From the NCBI GenBank assembly GCA_965263335.1, contig CBDHHE010000001.1:5084001-5148000 (forward strand): a stretch of DNA of 64,000 nt, in the 5' to 3' direction. Positions 1 to 8,552 of this stretch are shown here, in pieces. The notes beneath the pieces are model-generated. The model saw only the letters and a list, made by a program, of their open reading frames with translations, did not search any database and was not told the DNA's origin. Position 1 is the stretch's first letter; every line of letters begins with the position of its first letter. The position numbers and the translations under genes are program-made. The stretch comes from Thermohalobaculum sp965263335. GTDB lineage: Bacteria > Pseudomonadota > Alphaproteobacteria > Rhodobacterales > Rhodobacteraceae.

Positions 1-1108
1 CCAGGCGCACGGTCTTGCGGTGCACGCTCTGCGCGATCGCCTTAAGTCCGTCCGGTCCGTGGAAGACTGCATACATCGACGCCATCACGGCCAGCAGCGC
101 CTGCGCAGTGCAGACGTTCGAGTTGGCCTTCTCGCGGCGGATGTGCTGCTCGCGGGTCTGGAGGGCGAGCCGGTAGGCCTTGTTGCCGCGGCTGTCGATC
201 GAGACGCCGATGATGCGCCCCGGCATCGCGCGCTTGTGCGCATCGCGCGTCGACATATAGGCCGCATGCGGGCCGCCATAGCCGATGGGCACGCCAAAGC
301 GCTGGGTCGAGCCGATCGCGATGTCCGCGCCCATCTCACCTGGCGATTTCAGAAGACAGAGTGCCAGCGGGTCGGCGGCGATCACAGATATCGCCCGTGC
401 CGCGTGGAGCCGCCCGATCACGTCCGAGAAGTCGCGCACATGACCATACGTGCCCGGATACTGAAACAGCGAACCAAAGACCGTGTCGGCATCGAGCTCC
501 TCAGGTGCTCCCACGATGACCTCAACACCGATCGGGGCCGCACGCGTGCGTACAACGGCAATGGTTTGCGGGTGGCAATTTTCGTCGACGAAAAAACCGG
601 TCGCTTTGGTTTTGGCGATCCGCTTTGCCATCGCCATCGCCTCGGCAGCGGCCGTCGCTTCGTCAAGCAAAGATGCGTTGGCGATCTCGAGACCTGTCAG
701 ATCGGCAATCATCGTCTGGTAGTTCAACAGCGCTTCCAGCCGGCCCTGGCTGATCTCGGGCTGGTATGGGGTGTAGGCCGTGTACCAGGCCGGGTTTTCG
801 AGAATGTTGCGCAGGATCACCGCCGGGGTCGTGGTGCCGTAGTATCCCTGTCCGATGAGCGATGTCAGCACCTTGTTCTTGTCGGCGACCTGCCGAATGT
901 GATGCAGGACGTCACGTTCCGACATCGGCGCACCCCAATCGAGCGGGCTTTCCTGACGGATCGCCGCGGGGATCGTCTCAGTGATCAGCGCGTCGAGACT
1001 TTCAACCCCGATGACCGCCAGCATCTCGTCCATCTCGGTGGGCGAGGGGCCGATATGGCGGCGGTTCGCAAAGTCATAGGGCTGGTAGTCCGTCAGTTCG
1101 AAGCTCAT
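1..1108 (-). CDS. gcvP: Glycine dehydrogenase (decarboxylating), P protein, N-terminal part
   Basis: P protein of the glycine cleavage system: PLP-dependent decarboxylation of glycine, passing the aminomethyl group to lipoyl-GcvH. The reading frame is open from the ATG at 1108 to the window edge (about 369 codons), so the C-terminal half with the PLP lysine is not visible. The N-terminus has the RRHIGPSPTEM signature of the single-chain P protein, followed by the GYYGT and PYQPEISQGRLEALLNYQ blocks of the family. It lies 40 bp downstream of gcvT on the same strand, so the two are probably co-transcribed. gcvH, often between them, is absent here. The assignment is secure; only the fragment is visible. 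Confidence 0.95.
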   Translation of the reverse strand, partial: MSFELTDYQPYDFANRRHIGPSPTEMDEMLAVIGVESLDALITETIPAAIRQESPLDWGAPMSERDVLHHIRQVADKNKVLTSLIGQGYYGTTTPAVILRNILENPAWYTAYTPYQPEISQGRLEALLNYQTMIADLTGLEIANASLLDEATAAAEAMAMAKRIAKTKATGFFVDENCHPQTIAVVRTRAAPIGVEVIVGAPEELDADTVFGSLFQYPGTYGHVRDFSDVIGRLHAARAISVIAADPLALCLLKSPGEMGADIAIGSTQRFGVPIGYGGPHAAYMSTRDAHKRAMPGRIIGVSIDSRGNKAYRLALQTREQHIRREKANSNVCTAQALLAVMASMYAVFHGPDGLKAIAQSVHRKTVRL

Positions 1109-1148
1109 CGCAGGGTCCTCGCCTGTTCTCTTTGTCGATGCGTCGGGC

Positions 1149-2249
1149 TCAGCGTCGGTAGTTGTGGGCAACGAAGGGCAGGTCGACGACCGTGGCCGGC
1201 ATGGATTTGCCGCGCACGATCAGGTCGAGCGGCGTTGCCGGCGCGGCCTGATCCGCCGCCACGTATCCCATCGCGATCGGCCCTCCGACTGAAGGGGCAA
1301 ATCCACCGCTCGTGACCGTGCCGACACTCTCGCCGCTACGCGCCGCGATCTCGGTGCCGCGCCGTGCGGGCGCGCGTCCCTCAGGTTTCAGACCGACCAG
1401 CTTGCGGCCCGGACCGTCGCTGAGTTCTCCGAGAATGCGCGTCGCCCCGGGAAATCCGCCGGTCTCGCGCCTGCGCTTCGGGATCGTCCACTGAAGGCCC
1501 GCCTCGATGGGCGACGTGTCCTGATCGATGTCGTTTCCATAAAGGCAAAGGCCCGCCTCCAGCCTCAGCGTGTCGCGTGCACCGAGCCCTGCCGGTTTGC
1601 AGCCGGGCTGCGCCAGCAATGCACCCGCGACGTCGATGGCGCTGCCGGCAGGTGTCGATATCTCGAAGCCATCCTCCCCGGTGTAGCCCAGACGCGATAC
1701 CCTGCATTCAGCACCGCAAAGCTCGAAAAGACCTGTTTCCATGAAGCCGAGCGTGACCGCGTCTGGGGCGAGTGTGGCTACAATCGCCTCGGCACCGGGA
1801 CCCTGGACGGCGAGCAGGGCACGGTCGGTGATCTCGTGCACCCTCGCGTCGCCCAGGTGCTTGCGCAGATGGGCCAGGTCTTGTTCGCGCATCGAGGCAT
1901 TCACCACCAGAAACAGGCCGTCGCTCATCATTGAGACGATGAGATCGTCCAAGATGCCGCCGCGTTCATTTGTGAAAACGGTGTAGCGTGCCTTGCCCGG
2001 CTTCAGCGAGGTGATCGCACCGGGAACGAGGTTCTCGAGCGCCTGTCCGTCATCGGCCAGCAAGACCTGACCCATATGGCTCACATCGAAGAGCGCGGCA
2101 CTTTCTCGGCACTGCCGGTGCTCGGCAATGATCCCTTCAGGATACTGCACCGGCATGTCCCAGCCGGCGAACTCAACCATCTTGGCACCAAGTTCAAGAT
2201 GAAGCGCGTGCAGCGGCGTTTGCTTCAGTCCCGGTTCTGCGCCGTTCAT
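1149..2249 (-). CDS. gcvT: Glycine cleavage system T protein (aminomethyltransferase)
   Basis: Transfers the methylene carbon from aminomethyl-lipoyl GcvH to tetrahydrofolate, releasing ammonia. The 366-residue length is normal for GcvT. Visible family blocks are EFAGWDMPVQY near residue 28, FDVSHMGQ near 54, and GYTGEDGFEI in the middle of the protein, which belongs to the folate-binding domain. The ATG at 2249 has a purine-rich GAGGATGGA just upstream. The YHS gene ends 20 bp upstream and gcvP starts 40 bp downstream, which suggests one transcript. There is no room for a glycine riboswitch directly before this gene. Confidence 0.95.
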   Translation of the reverse strand: MNGAEPGLKQTPLHALHLELGAKMVEFAGWDMPVQYPEGIIAEHRQCRESAALFDVSHMGQVLLADDGQALENLVPGAITSLKPGKARYTVFTNERGGILDDLIVSMMSDGLFLVVNASMREQDLAHLRKHLGDARVHEITDRALLAVQGPGAEAIVATLAPDAVTLGFMETGLFELCGAECRVSRLGYTGEDGFEISTPAGSAIDVAGALLAQPGCKPAGLGARDTLRLEAGLCLYGNDIDQDTSPIEAGLQWTIPKRRRETGGFPGATRILGELSDGPGRKLVGLKPEGRAPARRGTEIAARSGESVGTVTSGGFAPSVGGPIAMGYVAADQAAPATPLDLIVRGKSMPATVVDLPFVAHNYRR

Positions 2250-2269
2250 TCCATCCTCGTTGGCTTCGC

Positions 2270-2734
2270 TCAGCGGGCCAGAACCAGCACCTCCGGCCAG
2301 TTCTCGTTGGCGTTCACGATCATCACCTGGCGGTTCTCGAGCCAGTCCTTGTGCACCTTCATGTTCAGATTGAGATAGAGCTTGTCATCGAAGACGCGGA
2401 AGATCGTGGGGTCGATGGGCGCCGTGCGATCGCGGGCAATTGCCCACGCACAGTAGCCGCCAAACTGAGGGGCCCAGCGTTCGGGCTCCGCGATGAAGCG
2501 GTCGCGATTGGCCGCACTTGTGAACCACCAGGTGGCGCCTTTCCACTCAGCGGTGTGCTGCGGCGTGCCTTTCAGCGCCTTCCGCTCGAGATGATAAGCC
2601 ACCGTGTCATAACCCTTCAGGGCTTTGCCTTCGAAATCTGCGTACACTTCCGGCGAGCGCAGCTCATCGGCATGCACACTGGTGGCGAGCAGGGCGGCAA
2701 GGCCGAGAATGGCACGTAGGGTGTGGCTGATCAT
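2270..2734 (-). CDS. Secreted YHS domain protein
   Basis: A 154-residue exported protein of the YHS-domain family, whose members are often found with metal or redox functions; none is proven for this one. Residues 1-22 form a signal peptide ending in SVHA before DEL. The family block LKGYDTVAYH follows at about residue 40, then WWFTSAANRDRF and FGGYCAWAIA. The GYC cysteine is the typical conserved cysteine. It lies just upstream of gcvT on the same strand, so it may be in the same operon, although a link to glycine metabolism is not obvious. Confidence 0.8.
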   Translation of the reverse strand: MISHTLRAILGLAALLATSVHADELRSPEVYADFEGKALKGYDTVAYHLERKALKGTPQHTAEWKGATWWFTSAANRDRFIAEPERWAPQFGGYCAWAIARDRTAPIDPTIFRVFDDKLYLNLNMKVHKDWLENRQVMIVNANENWPEVLVLAR

Positions 2735-2804
2735 CGGGCGTTCTCCCCGTTGCAGGTGCCGCCGCAGGATACCTGAGCGGCGGACATTGTGAAGGGCCTG
2801 CGCA

Positions 2805-3440
2805 TCAAGGTGCCCAGGCGAGGAAGTTGGCGATCAAGCGCAGCCCGGTTTCCTGGCTTTTCTCGGGGTGGAACTGCGTGCCGATGACGCTGCCGCGCCC
2901 CACAACCGCCGTGACCATCTCACCATAAGCCGCATGCGCCAGCCTGTGCTCTGGCAGGCGGGTGTGCAGGTGGTAGGAGTGCACGAAGTAGGCGTGGGCG
3001 CCGGCCTCGATCCCCGAGAGAACCGGATGGTCAGATGTGATCGTGAGCTCGTTCCAGCCGATGTGCGGCACTTTCAGCTCCGGGTCATTCGGCGACAGGC
3101 GCACGACGTCACCGTGGATCCAGTCAAAGCCCGGGGTTTCGCCGTGCTCGAGCCCGCGCGTCGCCATGAGCTGCATTCCAACGCAAATCCCCAGGATGGG
3201 GGTTCCCGCGTCTACGCACTCGGTCAGCGCTTCGGCCATGCCCGGCACGGCCAAGAGACCGGTGCGGCAGTCAACGAACGCGCCGACACCCGGCAAGACC
3301 ACGCGGTCGGCTCGCGCAACGGTATCCGCATCACCGGTCACAACGATCGGGCCGCCACCCGCATCGGCGCTCATGCGCTCGAACGCCTTGGCCGCCGAGC
3401 GCAAATTGCCCGATCCGTAGTCGATGATCGCCGTCGTCAT
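2805..3440 (-). CDS. hisH: Imidazole glycerol phosphate synthase, glutaminase subunit
   Basis: Class I glutamine amidotransferase subunit that supplies ammonia to HisF in histidine biosynthesis. The catalytic triad is intact: C86 in GICVGMQ, and H191 and E193 in QFHPEKS. The length of 211 residues is normal. The ATG at 3440 overlaps the stop of the DUF2628 gene by four bases (ATGA), indicating translational coupling. hisB lies just upstream in the same operon. hisA and hisF, which often follow hisH, are not downstream here; the next gene is the YHS protein. Confidence 0.96.
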   Translation of the reverse strand: MTTAIIDYGSGNLRSAAKAFERMSADAGGGPIVVTGDADTVARADRVVLPGVGAFVDCRTGLLAVPGMAEALTECVDAGTPILGICVGMQLMATRGLEHGETPGFDWIHGDVVRLSPNDPELKVPHIGWNELTITSDHPVLSGIEAGAHAYFVHSYHLHTRLPEHRLAHAAYGEMVTAVVGRGSVIGTQFHPEKSQETGLRLIANFLAWAP

Positions 3441-3781
3441 TGGATGCGCCCGGTGAGAAACAGCTCTTCCGCGCCCTCTTCGCTGGCGGCGACGACCGCA
3501 CCGGTTTCCATCCAGCCGCTCAGGCGCAGCTCGAGCCTCCGAAGCGTGCCGCCTTCAAACCCTGCGATCGCTGCAATCCCTGCATAGACCGGTCCGATGG
3601 CAAAGGGCGACCAAAGGGCCGCTGCCACGAGGAGGGCGATCATGAGACCGGTGATGATCCAGAGGCGGTGCCAGAGCGCCCAGATGGGCGGCAATGCCAA
3701 CGCGAGCCGGTCGAGACGGTCCGGCACGGCGCGCAGCTCTTCGCCGGCGCGATGATGGATCGTGTAGACACTCATCTCCAT
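3437..3781 (-). CDS. DUF2628 membrane protein
   Basis: A 114-residue small membrane protein of the DUF2628 type, commonly seen between hisB and hisH in alphaproteobacteria. It begins MEMSVYTIHHR, followed by two hydrophobic stretches (about residues 40-65 and 66-80) and a soluble tail. The ATG at 3781 is preferred because AAAGGAG lies about 12 bases upstream; a second ATG at 3775 is possible. The start is only four bases past the hisB stop, and the stop overlaps the hisH start, so the three genes form a tight operon. The function is unknown. Confidence 0.85.
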   Translation of the reverse strand: MEMSVYTIHHRAGEELRAVPDRLDRLALALPPIWALWHRLWIITGLMIALLVAAALWSPFAIGPVYAGIAAIAGFEGGTLRRLELRLSGWMETGAVVAASEEGAEELFLTGRIQ

Positions 3782-3785
3782 GGGT

Positions 3786-4373
3786 TCAGAGCGCTCCTTT
3801 GGTGGAGGGCACGGCGTCCGCGCGTCTCGGGTCCGTTTCGACCGCATCGCGGAGGCTGCGCGCGACGGCCTTGAAGGCGGCTTCGGCAATGTGATGGCTG
3901 TTGATGCCATCGATCCGCTCGACGTGCAGCGTGATGCCGCCATGGGTGGAGAAGGCGGTGAAGAATTCCCGCACGAGCTCGGTGTCAAAAGTGCCGATCT
4001 TCGGTGCCGTGAAGTCGACCTTCCAGACCAGATACGGTCTGCCGGACAGATCGAGGGCTGCGCGCACAAGCGTGTCGTCCATCGGCAGCAGGCAGGCGCC
4101 ATAGCGTCTGATCCCGGTCTTCTCGCCCAGTGCCTGGGCCAGCGCCTTCCCGAGCGTTATGCCGGTGTCCTCGACCGTATGGTGATCGTCGATGTGCCGG
4201 TCACCATCAGCCCTGACGGTCAGATCGATCAGTGCATGGCGTGCGAGCTGGTCCAGCATGTGGTCGAAAAAGCCCACGCCTGTCTGACAATCGTACCGCC
4301 CGGACCCGTCGAGATTGATCTCGACCGTGATCTCGGTTTCGGCTGTTTTGCGGGTGAGCTGCGCCTGTCGCAT
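3786..4373 (-). CDS. hisB: Imidazoleglycerol-phosphate dehydratase
   Basis: Dehydrates imidazoleglycerol phosphate to imidazole acetol phosphate in histidine biosynthesis. The 195-residue length is that of the monofunctional bacterial enzyme. Metal-binding motifs are intact: DDHHTVED at residues 62-69 and SHHIAE at 159-164. The reading frame is open upstream, but the ATG at 4373 (MRQAQLTRKTAET) matches the family N-terminus, so the longer form is rejected. hslV diverges from a start 97 bp away, so the intergenic segment 4374-4470 should carry divergent promoters. Confidence 0.96.
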   Translation of the reverse strand: MRQAQLTRKTAETEITVEINLDGSGRYDCQTGVGFFDHMLDQLARHALIDLTVRADGDRHIDDHHTVEDTGITLGKALAQALGEKTGIRRYGACLLPMDDTLVRAALDLSGRPYLVWKVDFTAPKIGTFDTELVREFFTAFSTHGGITLHVERIDGINSHHIAEAAFKAVARSLRDAVETDPRRADAVPSTKGAL

Positions 4374-4470
4374 GGGAGTCTCCTGTCGTCCCGGGTCTAT
4401 ACGCCCGAGTGAAGAGCGTAGCAATTGCCAGCATGCGGGCTTATGTGAGCGCGGCGACAAGGAGACTGAG

Positions 4471-5025
4471 ATGAACGACGCATATCCCGGCTGGCACGGC
4501 ACCACGATCGTGGCTGTCAAGAAAGGCGATCAAGTGGCGGTTGCCGGCGATGGTCAGGTGAGCCTTGGACAGACCGTGATCAAGGGCAATGCCCGCAAGG
4601 TGCGCAGGCTGTCGCCGGGCGGGCACGACGTGATCTGCGGATTTGCCGGAGCAACGGCAGATGCGTTCACGTTGCTGGAGCGGCTCGAGCGCAAACTCGA
4701 ATCGGCCCCTGGCCAGCTCATGCGCGCCTGTGTCGACCTGGCAAAGGACTGGCGCACCGACAAGTACCTGCGAAATCTGGAGGCCATGCTGATTGTCACC
4801 GATGGCGCGACGCTTCTGGTCGTGACGGGCGCGGGCGATGTTCTCGAGCCCGAAGGCGGGATCGCGGCCATCGGATCTGGCGGGAACTATGCGCTGGCCG
4901 CTGCCCGTGCGATGTCGGATCAGGATATCGATGCCGAGACGGCCGCACGCCGTTCCCTCGAGATCGCCGCGTCGATCTGCGTCTACACGAACGGCAATGC
5001 TATGGTGGAAGTCATCGGCGCGTGA
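4471..5025 (+). CDS. hslV: ATP-dependent protease subunit HslV
   Basis: Proteasome-like peptidase subunit of the HslVU (ClpQY) complex in the cytoplasm. The N-terminal nucleophile is predicted as T11 (in HGTTIVAV), exposed after removal of a ten-residue propeptide. The VAGDGQVSLGQT block, the GNARKVRRL helix and the C-terminal CVYTNGN block are all present. AAGGAG lies seven to ten bases before the ATG at 4471. The length of 184 residues is typical. The partner hslU lies downstream but is separated by a membrane-protein gene. Confidence 0.97.
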   Translation: MNDAYPGWHGTTIVAVKKGDQVAVAGDGQVSLGQTVIKGNARKVRRLSPGGHDVICGFAGATADAFTLLERLERKLESAPGQLMRACVDLAKDWRTDKYLRNLEAMLIVTDGATLLVVTGAGDVLEPEGGIAAIGSGGNYALAAARAMSDQDIDAETAARRSLEIAASICVYTNGNAMVEVIGA

Positions 5026-5202
5026 GCGCGTTCCTAGACCTGACGACGAACACGGCCAGCGCTATCGCCACATCCTGAACCACTGTGCGCATCCAGGGTG
5101 TTCACGCTTTTGCCGTGATTGCCCCGCATGTTTGGCGCTCAACCGATGCGCGAGGGCAAGTGTGCACGTACAGTCTGTGAAGTGTAGATTCCGGGTGGCG
5201 TC

Positions 5203-6261
5203 ATGAGCCGGGCGATGGTGGATCCGGCGGGACGCCCGCTCGAACGGCGGCGAGAGCAGGCCATCATGGCACTCGGGGTCGTCACCGGATGGCTCGCATT
5301 GCTGGGGTTCGTGCTGTGGCTCACGGGCGGCGACGGCACGTCCTCTGCGCCGGCCTGGTGCCTTGCAGCGATCGCATTCGGCTGCTGGTTCGCCGCCGAG
5401 GAGGCTGGCCGCAAGCGCGGTCTCGTCTGGCCCGCCAGTGCATTCGGGATCGTTGGCTCGCTGTCGCTGGGTCTGGGCGCCAGCATCGCAACGCCCGAGC
5501 TCCGCACCGCGCCGACAGGGGATGGCATCGCGATCATCTCGGCGGTCTCGGCGATCAGCATGGCGATCTACCTGTTCCGGTTCCGGCTGCCAGGGCTGGT
5601 GTCCCCCGTCGTCACATTCACGGTGGTCGCCGTCTTTCTTGGATTGCACGGCACAGATCCGGAAAGCGTGGCGAAGATCGAGGGGTTCAGTCCGCGCGGC
5701 ATACTTGCGGCCCTTCTCGACAATCCTTTCCTCGCGGGCGTGGTCGGTTCAGCGGCATTGATCGTCGTCGGGTTTGCGCGCCGTCTCGATCTCAAGGGCG
5801 ATGATTTCGGCCTCGCAACGGCGCGGCCACTCCACCTGATAGGTGCTGGGATTGCGGCACTGGTGATTGGGCGAATGCTGGGCGCACTGCCAGTGCCGCT
5901 CGATATCGTGGCGCTTGGGACGGCCTGGATCGGCGCGTTGATCTGGGCGCTCAGGATCAACCGCGTCGCGGTTGTGTGCACCATTCATTTCGCGATTGCG
6001 CGTCCGGCGGTTCTCGCAGTGGCCGAGCCCTTGGGCCTCTCGCTCAGCGTGAGCGACTGGTCGCTGTTGCTGACCACAATGCTGATCTTTGACCTCGCGA
6101 TCTGGCCGTTGTGCCACAAACTGTCGTTGCGACATGGCTGGACACTTGGGCCCGGCGGGCGTATCCCGCGCGAGCGCAAGGGTTGGGTTTGGCGATATTG
6201 GCCTTATGTGTCTGCCGACCCGCCCGTTGCGGAGACCGGGCCAGAACCAAGGACCACATGA
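5203..6261 (+). CDS. Polytopic membrane protein of unknown function between hslV and hslU
   Basis: A 352-residue protein with about nine or ten hydrophobic segments that run from residue 21 to about 310, followed by a basic and then proline-rich hydrophilic tail. I do not recognise the family. The ATG at 5203 has GGGTGG upstream; an internal ATG at 5266 is an alternative. The stop overlaps the hslU start in an ATGA arrangement, so translation of hslU is probably coupled to it. The gap of 177 bp after hslV could hold a promoter. The hydrophobicity pattern, GC-rich third positions and coupling support a real gene. Confidence 0.75.
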   Translation: MSRAMVDPAGRPLERRREQAIMALGVVTGWLALLGFVLWLTGGDGTSSAPAWCLAAIAFGCWFAAEEAGRKRGLVWPASAFGIVGSLSLGLGASIATPELRTAPTGDGIAIISAVSAISMAIYLFRFRLPGLVSPVVTFTVVAVFLGLHGTDPESVAKIEGFSPRGILAALLDNPFLAGVVGSAALIVVGFARRLDLKGDDFGLATARPLHLIGAGIAALVIGRMLGALPVPLDIVALGTAWIGALIWALRINRVAVVCTIHFAIARPAVLAVAEPLGLSLSVSDWSLLLTTMLIFDLAIWPLCHKLSLRHGWTLGPGGRIPRERKGWVWRYWPYVSADPPVAETGPEPRTT

Positions 6262-7562
6262 CTGACTTGACGCCGCGCGAGATCGTCTCGGAACTCGATC
6301 GTTTCATCATTGGACAACAGGATGCCAAGCGCGCGGTCGCCGTCGCGCTGCGCAACCGCTGGCGGCGGCAGCAGCTGCCGTCCGAGCTTCAGGAAGAGAT
6401 ATATCCCAAGAACATCCTGATGATCGGGCCGACAGGGGTCGGCAAGACAGAGATTTCGCGCCGGCTCGCCAAGCTGGCCCACGCACCGTTTCTCAAGGTC
6501 GAGGCCACAAAGTTCACCGAGGTCGGCTATGTCGGGCGCGATGTCGAGCAGATCGTGCGTGATCTGGTTGAAAGCGCAATCGTCATGGTGCGCGAGGGCA
6601 AGCGAGCCGAGATGCGTGCGCAGGCCCACAAGGCGGCAGAGGAGCGGGTGATCACCGCCCTGGTCGGTGCGAATGCATCTGAGACCACACGAAACGCATT
6701 TCGCCGGAAACTCCGTGAAAACCAACTGGACGATACGGAAATCGAGCTCGACGTGGCGGACAGTTCGAACCCGCTGCCGTTCATGGAGCTGCCCGGCGGC
6801 TCGGGACAGCTCGGTATGGCCAATCTGGGCGACTTGTTCGGAAAGGCATTCTCTGGGCGTACCAAGAAAATCCGCACATCTGTCGAGGACAGCTACAAGA
6901 TTCTCGTCGACGAGGAGGCGGACAAACTCATCGATCAGGAACAGATCACACGCGAGGCCATCCAGGCCGTAGAGCAGAACGGGATCGTGTTCCTCGACGA
7001 GATCGACAAGGTCTGCGCGCGGGCCGAGAATCGCGGAGCCGACGTCTCTCGCGAGGGCGTCCAGCGCGATCTTCTGCCTCTGATCGAGGGCACCACCGTC
7101 ACCACCAAGCACGGCGCAGTGGCGACGGATCATATTCTGTTCATCGCGAGCGGTGCCTTCCACGTGGCCAAGCCCTCGGACCTGCTGCCGGAACTGCAGG
7201 GCCGGCTCCCGATCCGTGTCGAACTGCGTGCGCTGACGGAAGCCGATTTCCGACGCATCCTCACCGAGACCGACAATGCGCTGACCACTCAGTATGCGGC
7301 GCTGATGCAGACGGAAGGGGTGGAGGTGAGCTTTGCCGATGACGGCATCGAGGCCCTTGCCCGGATCGCCGCCGAGGTCAACGCACAGGTCGAGAACATC
7401 GGGGCGCGGCGTCTGTACACCGTTCTGGAGCGCGTGTTCGAAGAGCTTTCGTTCACGGCGCCGGACCGGTCCGGGGACAAAGTTGTCGTCGATGGCGCTA
7501 TGGTCGAGGCACAACTGGGTGAGCTCGCACGGACGGCAGATGTCAGCCGCTACGTTCTCTAG
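6258..7562 (+). CDS. hslU: ATP-dependent protease ATPase subunit HslU
   Basis: AAA+ unfoldase that feeds substrates to HslV. The 434-residue length is normal. Walker A GPTGVGKT is at residues 57-64, the pore block GYVGRD at 91-96, Walker B VFLDEID at 245-251, and the C-terminal SRYVL tail is close to the end that docks into HslV. The intermediate (I) domain lies at about residues 105-235. The ATG at 6258 overlaps the preceding stop by four bases. Its last four bases overlap the end of the convergent GNAT gene. Confidence 0.97.
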   Translation: MTDLTPREIVSELDRFIIGQQDAKRAVAVALRNRWRRQQLPSELQEEIYPKNILMIGPTGVGKTEISRRLAKLAHAPFLKVEATKFTEVGYVGRDVEQIVRDLVESAIVMVREGKRAEMRAQAHKAAEERVITALVGANASETTRNAFRRKLRENQLDDTEIELDVADSSNPLPFMELPGGSGQLGMANLGDLFGKAFSGRTKKIRTSVEDSYKILVDEEADKLIDQEQITREAIQAVEQNGIVFLDEIDKVCARAENRGADVSREGVQRDLLPLIEGTTVTTKHGAVATDHILFIASGAFHVAKPSDLLPELQGRLPIRVELRALTEADFRRILTETDNALTTQYAALMQTEGVEVSFADDGIEALARIAAEVNAQVENIGARRLYTVLERVFEELSFTAPDRSGDKVVVDGAMVEAQLGELARTADVSRYVL

Positions 7563-8146
7563 CCGTCAATCTCGCGAACCATGAACGTGAGATCGAGCCA
7601 GCGCCCGAACTTTCTACCGGCGCCCGGCAGTCTTCCTGCCTCGCGAAATCCGAGCGCACGATGGAGCGACAAGCTCGCCTCTTGATCCGCCGACACGCCG
7701 CCGATCATCAGGTGGCGGTCTTGCGATTTCGCGATCCCGATCAGACGTTCGAGCAAGCCGCGTGCGATGCCCTGGCGTCGGGCCTCGCGCCGCACATAGG
7801 CGGTATGCTCGACTGTTGCGGCGTATCCTTCGCCGGACCGAAACGGGCCATAGGACGCATAGCCGACGACAGCGCCAGTCTGCTCGGCGACGATCACCGG
7901 ATACCCGCCTTGGATACGGCTGGCATACCAGCTCGCCATGTCGTCCAAAGATTTCTGCCGGGTTGTCCAGCTGGACGTCCCGGTTTCGATTTCATGATTT
8001 AGTATTTCGCAGAGCGCCGGAAGATCACGTTCCCTGGCGTCTCTGATCAGCCACTCAGCGCCGGCGATCCCGGACCCGTACGCGCACGGGAATGCGCTCT
8101 TGACGCGTTTCGGTGCGAGACAAAGTGGCGATTGCGATGCCAACAA
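7559..8146 (-). CDS. GNAT N-acetyltransferase, phosphinothricin-acetyltransferase type
   Basis: Acetyl-CoA-dependent N-acetyltransferase of the PAT/Pat-like GNAT branch. The fold starts at WLIRDARERDLPALCEILN, with the acetyl-CoA loop RRQGIARGLLERL in the middle and the FREAGRLPGAGRKFGRW block near the end. Substrate unknown. The start is uncertain. The only in-frame initiators are tandem TTG codons at 8146 and 8143, about 33 residues before the domain begins, and no good ribosome site precedes them. The frame overlaps a 39-residue membrane-protein ORF, so coupled or non-canonical initiation near 8050 is possible. The last four bases overlap the hslU stop. Confidence 0.82.
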   Translation of the reverse strand: MLASQSPLCLAPKRVKSAFPCAYGSGIAGAEWLIRDARERDLPALCEILNHEIETGTSSWTTRQKSLDDMASWYASRIQGGYPVIVAEQTGAVVGYASYGPFRSGEGYAATVEHTAYVRREARRQGIARGLLERLIGIAKSQDRHLMIGGVSADQEASLSLHRALGFREAGRLPGAGRKFGRWLDLTFMVREIDG

Positions 8147-8174
8147 GGCACACAGCTAGCACAACCAGAAGCAT
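8055..8174 (-). CDS. Small single-pass membrane protein (39 residues)
   Basis: A short ORF starting at ATG 8174 with a strong GGAGG six to seven bases upstream. It encodes an N-terminal hydrophobic helix (about residues 2-17, rich in Leu, Val and Ile) and a strongly basic C-terminal tail containing PVRVRVRDRRR. Its stop lies where the acetyltransferase domain of the downstream gene begins, in another frame, so it may serve to couple translation to that gene. Homologues would be needed to confirm it. The ribosome site and the hydrophobic-then-basic layout are the evidence. Confidence 0.5.
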   Translation of the reverse strand: MLLVVLAVCLVGIAIATLSRTETRQERIPVRVRVRDRRR

Positions 8175-8336
8175 TAAAGTCCTCCGAGATACCCCACCTT
8201 ATAATAGGACGTCGAGGTGGCTGCGTCGAGTCAAGATCACGACAATTTGGCGCTGAGTTCGATGCATCGCCGCGTTGCGCTGGTCAGGACCGGTTCGCTC
8301 GGGTATCGAGACCATGTCGCTGTTGAGGGGTTTGCA

Positions 8337-8552
8337 ATGCAGACAATGGTTTGGATTGGCGTGGTGATGAGCGTCGCGGGGCTTGCAGGTGTCATCTGGT
8401 GCATTCGGAAGGCGACCTGGTTGAAGCGCACGGAGCTGGAAGCCGGGCAGGTGCGCTCAGAGCTCAATCGGCTGATCTTCGCCCACATGGCATCGGTGGG
8501 GGTTGCGTTCCTGGGGCTCGGCCTGCTGATGGTCGGCGCCATCATGACGTGA
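8337..8552 (+). CDS. Small membrane protein with two predicted helices
   Basis: A 71-residue protein from ATG 8337. Hydrophobic segments at about residues 5-22 and 50-70 flank a charged amphipathic middle (KRTELEAGQVRSELNRL). GAGGGG lies seven to ten bases upstream of the start. Its stop overlaps the GTG start of the MOSC gene (GTGA), so the two are translationally coupled. I do not recognise the family; a role with the MOSC protein is inferred from position only. Confidence 0.65.
   Translation: MQTMVWIGVVMSVAGLAGVIWCIRKATWLKRTELEAGQVRSELNRLIFAHMASVGVAFLGLGLLMVGAIMT

Noticed and set aside
2250..2269. Glycine riboswitch before gcvT
   Set aside because: Only 20 bp separate gcvT from the upstream gene on the same strand.
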